Of a stretch of 64,000 nucleotides of DNA, positions 56,019 to 64,000 are shown piece by piece (the stretch's first letter is position 1; each line of letters starts with the position of its first letter). The stretch covers positions 24,175,153 to 24,239,152 of the forward strand of contig OX291545.1 of NCBI GenBank assembly GCA_946406115.1. The letters run 5' to 3'. Source of the stretch: Apoda limacodes (taxonomy: Eukaryota > Arthropoda > Insecta > Lepidoptera > Limacodidae). The notes beneath the pieces are model-generated. The model did not search any database. It was not told where the DNA came from and was given only the letters and a program-made list of their open reading frames with translations. A program made the translations under genes and the position numbers.

Positions 56019-57449
56019 CCTTGAATAAAAAAATGAAATAGATTCGTTACAATATGAATACACTAAGGCTAAAACTTTTGAGGCAAAAAGATAAATTAAA
56101 GATATCACTAACAATTATATACCTAGGCAAAGGCTAGGTTTAAAGGGTAGGGCAAAGGCAAGTCTGAAGAAGGATATTGCACCAAAATTAGTTCGAAAAG
56201 CAATTCTCTTCGATGATTCGCGAAAATGTAAGCCGTTCCACAGCAGGACAGAAAGAAACAATAACGTTACACAAAAATAAGATGCAAAAGCGTGTTTTAC
56301 TTGATTCTATGCTGAATTTAGACGAAGAAATATAAGTCCCAATAAGGAACTGCATCCTACACAACCTTTGTAAGATACAAGCCGTTCATTGTTGTGAGCC
56401 CATCTATCAATGACAGGGACACGTGTAAGTGCTCTTAACACAAAAGGTAATTTGCAAATTAACCTTATTGTGCCATTCTATAATTAAAATATATATAGGT
56501 ATTACTTAATCGAATTTGATGGCTCAACGATGGGTATTATTTTTGACTTTTATAATATTTGCATTTCTTTTTTGCGCTGGTGGATTTTTAATTTTTATTT
56601 TGTTTTTTTGTAAGGTTAAAATATTTATTATGACTAGGTTTTACCAAAGTATAGTAATAGCACCTAAAATTTTAAAGATTTCTTTGCTTAAACAATTTGA
56701 AAAGATGTCTCATAAAGAAAAGTACATAAATAATGGTTGTATGTTTGGCAAGTTTAGAGCTATAAGTATCCTGTATAACACTATCGATAAATTTTAGTCG
56801 AAACAACATAGGAGATCCAAAGAAATCTTGCCAATAAAAATGTAATTTACGTAGTAATAATCTGCGGTACGGCCTCAATGTATCCATAGTACGCATACGA
56901 ACTCGCATAATCAAACGCCTCCTTTTACGTATCATGACATTGGCATTCAGACTCATTGGGGTCATTACAAATAGCCATCATGCGATGCGTCGACGAATAA
57001 TAATTTATTTTATGCGAAACAAATATTTCAAAACAACATTTCAAAAGCAGATTCACGCAATCGTCTAGTATGGAGAGCTGGGTCGTGAAATGTGGATCAA
57101 ACATAGCGTTGGGTCTGTTCTTTTGACCGCAGGTATCGTAATGCAATCACAAAAGCTCAAAATCATACCCATAGTTCTGCTAAATACTGTCACTAAAAGT
57201 GCAATGTGTCGGATTGACCCAACAGTTGCCACAGCCTATCACGGCTGTTGTCCTTTTTTTGCAAACACTGCGTTCTTCTGCTATAAGTTTGTATTAATTC
57301 ACATTTTTTTAACGCGAATGCTTCTGAACTAAAAGTGGAGCGCTGTGGGATATAAGAATGAATATTTACATAAACTTTTAAAATGTTTTTTTAACAGGTA
57401 AAAGAGAAATGTTAAAAAAATAATTATGCGCGATCTTAATTTTTAATTA
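56019..57449. other. Intergenic, possible decayed transposon
   Basis: Overlapping short frames on both strands at 56516-57332 have mixed composition. The minus frames read MRTMDTLRPYRRLLLRKLHF-like and MFDPHFTTQLSILDDC-like strings that I cannot tie to a family. Confidence 0.3.
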
Positions 57450-59124
57450 TCTATATATATAATAAAACTGTAGAGGTCGAATATCTTTACATAGAAAACA
57501 AATGCTTTAAACCAAGTCAGGAGGATGCAAAAAGAGGGAAAATACCAAAATATGTTTTTTTTAATTTTTATTGTTTCTCTGTCTGTTTGTCTGTTTGTAC
57601 GAGCTAATCTCCGAAATGGCTGGACCAATTTCAATTTCAAATTTTGCATGGTGATACCTTATATCCCTGGTCAACATCTTAGATACTTTTTATTCCGGAA
57701 AATTAAAGGGTTCCCGTGGGATAGTTAAAAAACCATAGTTACTTGGCATCTTAGTACACACAAGATATGTACTTACCTTATGCTGATACTTTATATTACC
57801 GCTCGACTTAAGTATAAATCTAATAAAAGTGTCGGGATTCAGCGGGAAAGAAAAGTGCTACGGATCCCAATTCAATGCGTGGCCTGACATACACTTGGCC
57901 GGCTGAACTTGAACAGGTTTAGTAACCTGTGAAAATCTCAAACCGAATCATCCCAAATCGATTAACAAACGAGATATTATTTTAATAGTAAGTATTTTTT
58001 AGTTCCATTTTGCACTACAGAATCGTTCTCTAAAAATATGATATATGGCGTTGTTCGTTTTCACAACGCGCTAACGGACTTTTTTTGCGGGTTGTAAGGT
58101 GGGTGACTTTTTACCCTATACTTTACGGCAAATCTTCAATAGATGATGCTGTCAGGTTTTAGAACGCGCTATTGAAATTAATCAAAAGACATAATTCTCC
58201 TTATTTAGCTTAGGTAATACGTATTTTGATATAGCTCTACGATTTGGTCAATAAAAATTGTTTTCTTTGTAACTTGGCTTAGGCAATACGGATTCTGATA
58301 TATAGCTCTGCGATTTGGTCAATAAAATTTTCCCATCAATCAATCTCAAGAATCTAATGAAGATCATTAGGCAAGACTTACTGCGACTCGAGAACGCCAG
58401 GCTACAGCTCGTGCTATGGAAAATCCTTCTCAGCGTGAAGCTCGACTAACAGCTGATCGGGAACGCCATTCTTTGTCTCGAGTCCGAGAGGAGAGAGAGA
58501 ACCGCTTGAGCTCACAGCGCACCCGCACGGCTGCTTCTCGGTCGCTGGAAACCAGTGTAGAAAGAGAGCAACGACTAACAGCCGATCGTGAACGCCATAC
58601 GTTGTCGCGAGTCTGAGAGACGTTTACGGAAAGAGAGAACCGCTTGAGCTCACAGCGCATCCGCACGGCTGCTTCTCGGTCGCTGGAAACCAGTCAAGAC
58701 CGAGAGGCACGTCTAACAGCTGATCGGGAACGCCATACGTTGTCTTGACTGTTAGACAATAGTGAGCAAAGGAATGTGCGATTGAGCGCTGATCGTGAGC
58801 GCAAATCATTATCTTATGCCTCACAAACTTTTACCCAACGTGAGGAACGCTTAAGTAACGCTCGAGATCGTCAAAATATTGTTAGAGCTTAGATTAGAGT
58901 TAGCCAGGGAAAACTATGAACATATGCGTCAGGATCGTGAGGTTTTATTATTAAGAGAAAGAGAAATACGACATAATACATGAAATACGACAACATGAAA
59001 CTTTATCTACGATTTACGCATTAATCCAGACTTTGTATTTTTGTTTTATTTATTTTTTGCTGTATAACATTTAACCGCGTTATAAAATTAAATACACGCG
59101 GACGAAGTCGCGGGCAACAGCTAG
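57450..59124 (+). mobile_element. Helitron, ~1.7 kb, with TC...CTAG ends
   Basis: The element starts TCTATATATATAATAAAAC immediately after an A (57449). It ends in a bulged hairpin (CGCGGACGAAGTCGCG, about 59097-59112) followed by CAACAGCTAG and a T. That is the expected insertion between A and T, without target duplication. The head carries TCTGTCTGTTTGTCTGTTTG and ATGGCTGGACCAATTTCAAT, standard for lepidopteran copies. Internally it carries a decayed repeat-rich ORF but no Rep or helicase motif, so it is non-autonomous. Confidence 0.8.
58371..58892 (+). pseudogene. Helitron-type Arg-rich repeat ORF, three in-frame stops
   Basis: The frame encodes about seven copies of a 20-24 residue motif of the form REARLTADRERHTLSRV, alternating with RENRLSSQRTRTAASRSLET. 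Similar Arg/Ala/Ser-rich repeats precede the Helitron-like N domain in many animal Helitron proteins. Stops are at 58614 (TGA), 58746 (TGA) and 58890 (TAG), with the frame kept between them. Two units of about 145 bp (58491 and 58636) are nearly identical at DNA level, implying a recent internal duplication. Confidence 0.7.
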
Positions 59125-59584
59125 TTAAAAAGTTTTTTTTCATGAACCCAACACTGAAGTCCTTAGAGAAAAGCTTGGCACGGAGCTCATTCTACATCCC
59201 AAGCGTTCGCGGGAGGAACTTTTTTTGCAACCGCACTGAACGCTACCTTTTCGGTTCTAAGCTGTGATAATGATTCCGTGGGCATAATTTCAAACAATTC
59301 CTCAGAACACATCCCATTGTACAAGCGGTAGAACACACACAGGGAGGCATGTTCTCTCCTCAGAAGGATTAATAGAACCCTGGGGGAACCAAAGGCGTCC
59401 TTTATATATATTAAAACTGCCTAAATCCTATTGTCCATATAAGAGTTAAAGAGTTTAGGGACAGTACTTCAAATGTGTTCTACTACCACGCGGAAAGTCG
59501 TAACAATGTGTATAGTTGTCACATATAGTACAATAAAAATTGTAAAATCAACAAAACTTTCAACTAAACGATTGTATTAATTTT
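59125..59584. other. Intergenic with a dispersed repeat block
   Basis: 59280-59345 (CATAATTTCAAACAATTCCT and AGAACACATCCCATTGTACA) matches blocks at 48.2 and 54.8 kb. Nothing else is recognised. Confidence 0.4.
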
Positions 59585-59768
59585 TTTATAATAACTTGAT
59601 CAGGGTTACATAATGGACGCAATAGAATGCCTTGGATAGATAAATCACAGAAATCAAAAATGTGCTAATTAAGCTCAACACCAGCATCCGTTGTTGAGAG
59701 ACCCCTTGTGAATCCAAACTGCAGGTAATCTACATACAAGTTAGCAGTGTGCTTTAGTGAATGTAATG
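59585..59768 (-). pseudogene. Relic of the intact 24-27 kb LINE family (RT domain)
   Basis: Read on minus, the sequence gives LQFGFTRGLSTTDAGVELN, then a shifted DLSIQGILLRP. These align with [18 protein letters not shown] and DLSKAFDCV of the intact LINE. Multiple stops are present. Confidence 0.65.
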
Positions 59769-59780
59769 ATTTATGATTAA

Positions 59781-59890
59781 CTAGCTTTTGTCCGCGGTTC
59801 CACCCGACCTAAATATGTAAAAATCAATTTATAAAAAATCCTTCTTCGGCAAGAATTCATCCTTCTCAAATTTCTCCCGCGACCGCTAAT
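59781..59890 (-). mobile_element. Helitron-like 3' end fragment, antisense
   Basis: Read on minus, GGTGGAACCGCGGACAAAAG then CTAG|T is the family terminus. The body is short or truncated by the LINE tail that follows. Confidence 0.5.
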
Positions 59891-60058
59891 ATTGTGGAAT
59901 CAGCTCCCTGCCAAGGTTTTCTCTAAGGACTACAGCACGGGGTTCTTCAAAAAAGAAGCTTTTAGATATTTGAAAGGTCGGTAACGCGCGAGTGATGGTG
60001 ACCGCTTACCGTCAGGCGGACCGCAAGCTTATTTGCCAACTTAGTGTTATAAAAAAAG
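59891..60058 (+). mobile_element. CR1-like LINE 3' tail
   Basis: ATTGTGGAATCAGCTCCCTG through AGGTCGGTAACGCGCGAGTG and GACCGCTTACCGTCAGGCGG match the family tail. The block GTGTTGCAAGCGTCCATAGG is deleted. It ends in an A-run. Confidence 0.75.
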
Positions 60059-62029
60059 GGGACAAACTATCTCCATGAAATATGTTCTTAATCAGTAAAG
60101 CGTGAAGAGGTTACAGATAGACAGACAGACAGAGTTGCCTAACTGACTTCTTATAGTTCGTCGGGAACGGGCAAAAGTATAGTAACTGGGTTTTACTTTA
60201 CCGCTTATTAATATAAAGCCGTAATTCATGATGTACGCGACATATTTAAAGCCACCTTAGTCCAGAAACACTTTATCAAAACAGTGTTGCGGCGATATGC
60301 TCACCACCTGTCACGCAGGACGAAAGTGAGTAGAGAAAGAGAAGAGGCTGTCTGCCACATTATGATATGAGTGTTTATCCAGCTACTAGTCGCCTCCTTC
60401 TGAAGATAGGTACTGTGATGATATACATTCATACACTGTCGTCATCATTTCATCAATTAGGTATGTACCGCCAAAATAGCGATATTTACAAAAAAAACTG
60501 GCTGTCTGTATAGGCATCACGCAAAAACTACCTTTTCACGACAACCCGCTGATCCGATGTTGTTGAAATTTGTGCAGGCAGATTGTATCATGAGGAAGAG
60601 CGTAGATACCCAAGAGAATCAAATTTAAAAACATTTCCAATTTAACGTTGGTGAAACGTATATATCAACTAAACCGTGCAACAAATTAAAATCACAAGTA
60701 AGTAATAAACAAAGTTTACTATAGCTTTGTAATACCTAAGCCAAAGCTATCGACATCAGGTTATCAATAGTAAATAAATGCGTAAAGTGAACCGCAAGTT
60801 AAGATTGTTCGCACAGTACACAACTTTAAGCTTTCAATGGCGTAGCTATAAATGCAGCATAATAGTAGTAATTTAGAAAGAATTATACCTAAACGACTAG
60901 GTATGAAACATCTAAGCAGGCTAAGGTCGCATCGATTATTACACGTCCCAAAACAATCGCATTGTGGTCTGACAATTAGGCCCTTCGTGTACAACCGCTA
61001 ACCTGTTATTTTTCTAATGCTTTACTTATTTCTTATTTACATATTACGTTGAGTAAAGATAGTGATGACTTCCGTGTGCCTCTTATAGAATTTACTGGCG
61101 CCTGTATCAATTTGTGACCGGAGTATTCCACAAGTTCGATATAAATCAGAGCATAGCCGTAGTCAGATTTTGGGCTAGGATAGTTTAGGGTGGTAGAAAA
61201 CGTTATTTTCATATGGCAAAACACTCAAGGTTATAGAGACTTTGGACAGTCTAAGGTAAGCAGCCGCTCTATCTTGTACCTACATACATATGTACCTGTC
61301 TATTGCCATGTTTCAGAGCTATGAGCTTATGATAGAGGTATGTAAAGAACCACAATAGATTATATAATCCAGCCAGCTTTTAAAAGACTCCATATAATGT
61401 AAACGTGTCGATACATACTTTGACCTACTAGCATAAGTAAGACATTTTTAGGTGACGTTAAACCTTGACCGCGTAATTCACTATAAAAAATTATAATTGA
61501 AAATTATATTGAATTATAAGTGACGAACATGCGAATATTATTCTACTAAAAATGCTATGAAAAGTTCAAATTTCATTCGAAACGAAGGACATCGAATTTT
61601 GATTGCTGCTACTTAATTGCAAAAAAAAAAAACACTTTTCTAGACAGACAAATTCCTATACTATTTTATTTGCATAGCCTGGCCTGTTATAAAGATAAAC
61701 ATGCAAATAGTAAATTATTTTTAAATATCGAACTGGCCAATGGCCAGTGACGACCGACAGCGCTACTACAGCCTCCACGGCGTTGAAATTAAGAAAAAAT
61801 AAATGCTAAGATATCATGTTTGCTTTATAATTTTCAATTTAATTCTGTTATTAACTTTTTCTTTCTTGATTTCCGTTTTATAAGCTCTTTACAAGTCACG
61901 GCTGTAAGGCCATTTCTGGACTCTTATTGTTGACGGACTCCCCTCAAGGTTGGTCCTTCAAACTCTACTCATCAAGCCACTTACTTTTACGGCCTCGACA
62001 GAAATGTAGTTTTTAATTATTTTTTATTA
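60059..62029. other. Intergenic, no gene seen
   Basis: 60285-60332 shares a dispersed repeat with 37.05 kb. The rest is AT-rich, with a poly(A) run at 61620-61631. Confidence 0.35.
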
Positions 62030-62458
62030 TTTTTAGGGTCCGTACATCAAAAGCAAAATAGAACCCTTAAAGGTTCGTCAGTGTGTTAAGACCATTTTTC
62101 TCAGAAAAGCGTGAAGGTACCAAGTTGAAATTAACGTACTTACTTTAAATACTAAGGTCTACGGTCCCTTGAAGCTGTAAAAAAATTAAGCTTCTAGGTG
62201 AACACAATGAAAAAAATACGGCCATTTTTGTCGCATATTTTGGCATTTATTAACAAATCAAGACCTATGGGGTACTTCCCGTTGACCTATAATCATGAAA
62301 GAAGCAAGATGTTACATCACAAATTTAGGGAAAAATCCAAAAAGTAATAATTAAGGCATAAACTTGTGAGACTTTATCTCAAGATGGAAGAACTATTTAC
62401 ATATAATAAGTTGGTACGGAACCTTCGCTGCGCGAGCCAGACTCGCACTTGACTGCTG
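62030..62458 (+). mobile_element. RTE-type repeat, longer copy
   Basis: It begins TTTTTAGGGTCCGTACATCA and ends GGTACGGAACCTTCGCTGCG plus CCAGACTCGCACTTGAC, the two conserved ends of this family. The intervening 350 bp have no ORF. Confidence 0.7.
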
Positions 62459-63480
62459 AAGGTCATGGGTTTTAGCGCACAAGTGCGAGTTTGACTAGCG
62501 GTATTTTAGCAATAATCGGATTGAAGGCCAAAATTAACTTTTTGTTGAAAAATTATACTCCCATATATTGTTATGTCACGGTGAATCCTCCAACTGCAAA
62601 TACGCCTAAGTTTATATAAAAAGGGCAATTTTATATAAAGACCTTAAGCTATCTCACGCACACTCACTCACAGACATTTTCTAGAATCAATGCGCAATGG
62701 TATAAGGTTCTAAAAATATTTTATGACTAGTTTTTGAAATATAAGGAAATTTAAAATAGAATCTTTTGGTTGTGCTATTACTTAGGCACATAAGCCCTCG
62801 AAAATATTAAAAAGTAAAGAGCGGTTGCAGGTAACTATTGATATTCCATGAATGAGTTTATCTGGGAACTTTAAATGAATTGTATTTGTTGAACAAAATG
62901 CCGATGTCTGATAAAATCAGCAGCCAGCTGGTTAATATTCTTGGACTGAAAATGACGTTGATATTGGTACTGTTTTATAGTGATTGCATATTATTTGCGC
63001 AAAACAATACGTTACTTTTCCCACGATATTTTTTTAAAGTCAAACACAATGTATTTGTTTCTACTATTATCACAGATATATTTATTTGTTATATTCGAAA
63101 AACGTGGATTGGTTCGCCATTAGGCAGGAGCAAAAGTGTTTGAATTTTCATAAATTTCTGATAAAAACAAAAATTCGAACTGCGTTCTTGTTCTCTACTC
63201 TTTTCAAAACTCAAAATGTTTTAAATGTATATATCTAAATTTTTAAAAAAATATTTTACTTTAAACATTAATTATACATTTTATTAATTTTTTTTTTTTT
63301 ATGAGTTGTATTTAAAAGCACCTTGTATTAAAATGAACCGACCGAATAGTAAGAGAAAACATGACTCTTGTCAAAATAAACTCACTCCTATTAAATTTCT
63401 TGTTTGATGAAAAATGAAAAAAAATTTGTTACTTTTGCGTCTCATAATAGAAATGTTATACATTATATGGAAACCTTAAA
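62459..63480. other. Intergenic, nothing recognised
   Basis: The open frame at 62880-63143 is rich in Phe/Ile/Leu as expected from AT-rich DNA and is not supported as a gene. Confidence 0.35.
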
Positions 63481-64000
63481 ACCATACGTATAGCATAATT
63501 AGGTAAAATACGTATAACACCAGTGGAGTACCTTCTCACCTCACCGCACTTGCCCCTCGCCACCAAGCTAACGCGTGCTGCGACGGAACAGCTGATCAAT
63601 CTAGACGTTTTTGTACAATTATTTCTTGTCCAACACAGCACATTATGTACTTCGCAGTGTTACGCATACCGATTAACAGAGCTTTAAGCTACGGTCGGTG
63701 TGCGCATTACTACGTCGAGATGGATTTATTTGCAAATGAAGACGAAAAAATACTCTTTACTACGTCTATTATTGCGGCAAAAACAACTGACCGCTTCTCA
63801 CGCTTTACAAACAGAGAGCGACGCCGGCCAAGTCATGACGTTGCGTTACGCCGCTAACCGCAAGTTTATGCGATTCTATGAATAGGCCAAGTAGGCTAGT
63901 AGGCGCTTTTATTTTTATTAAATTACAAATTCGTAAGTTGCAAAGAATAAACTTTATTAACAAATGCAAAAAGGTTATTTTTTACGGTTTTTTATGATGG
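63481..64000. other. GC-richer patch at the window end
   Basis: 63510-63860 is CpG-richer than its surroundings. It contains a short frame with an internal ATG at 63720 (MDLFANEDEKILFTTSIIAA onward, ending at 63857). No family is recognised. It might be the edge of a gene or transposon beyond the window. Confidence 0.25.

Noticed and set aside
56516..57332. Several overlapping ORFs of 60-97 codons on both strands
   Set aside because: Composition follows AT-rich background, frames overlap on opposite strands, and no motif or splice pattern supports a gene.
58416..58616. Arg-rich repeat ORF as a possible host coiled-coil gene
   Set aside because: It lies within exact Helitron boundaries, continues through in-frame stops, and has the repeat style of Helitron proteins.
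63645..63885. Two overlapping ORFs near the right edge
   Set aside because: Both frames are open only briefly, neither shows a domain or donor site, and the window ends before context can be judged. Kept only as a GC-richer patch.
1..64000. CRISPR arrays, bacterial operons, canonical tRNA or rRNA genes
   Set aside because: The window is eukaryotic. The only tRNA-like boxes belong to SINEs, and the only regular array (41.2-42.4 kb) has 104 bp monomers without spacers.

Overview
This window looks like insect nuclear DNA, most likely from a moth or butterfly. It is AT-rich. Its genes have introns with canonical GT-AG ends. The repeats are types common in Lepidoptera: CR1/Zenon-like and Jockey-supergroup LINEs, RTE-type 3' tails ending in an ACTCGCACTTGG-like motif, tRNA-derived SINEs, Helitrons ending in CTAG, and many MITEs. 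All identifications come from reading the sequence and from family knowledge; no search was run.

Three conserved single-copy-type genes could be assembled. (1) A PPM1L-type membrane-anchored PP2C phosphatase lies on + at 4224-6491 (2 exons, 463 aa). (2) An ATG4 autophagy cysteine protease lies on - at 28182-16346 (9 coding exons, 382 aa) and ends in an LC3/Atg8-interacting motif. (3) An NHLRC2 orthologue (thioredoxin-like fold plus NHL beta-propeller) lies on + at 32880-46857 (11 coding exons, 764 aa). Its first exon encodes only 52 residues and is easily missed. Splice phases are consistent through all three models. PPM1L and ATG4 converge tail to tail. ATG4 and NHLRC2 diverge head to head across 4.7 kb filled with transposons.

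Layout: 1-2900 is a decayed, nearly full-length CR1-like LINE cut by the window edge. 2900-4200 holds two palindromic MITEs. 4.2-6.5 kb is PPM1L. 6.5-16.1 kb is AT-rich intergenic DNA with a 741 bp inverted-repeat element, a SINE, a small MITE and an orphan exon-like ORF. 16.3-28.2 kb is ATG4; its 6.7 kb second intron carries a CR1 fragment and a LINE with an uninterrupted 992-codon ORF. 28.4-32.8 kb is a transposon cluster, including a hAT element with an exact 8 bp target-site duplication. 32.9-46.9 kb is NHLRC2; its 4.2 kb seventh intron contains the most unusual object here, a ~2.2 kb long-terminal-inverted-repeat element whose core is an inverted array of 104 bp monomers with a 312 bp higher-order period. 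From 46.9 kb to the end I find no host gene, only MITEs, LINE tails, a ~1.7 kb Helitron with a decayed repeat-rich ORF, and unassigned AT-rich DNA.

The three genes do not form a pathway. PPM1L is a signalling phosphatase, ATG4 processes Atg8/LC3, and NHLRC2 is a conserved protein of incompletely understood function.
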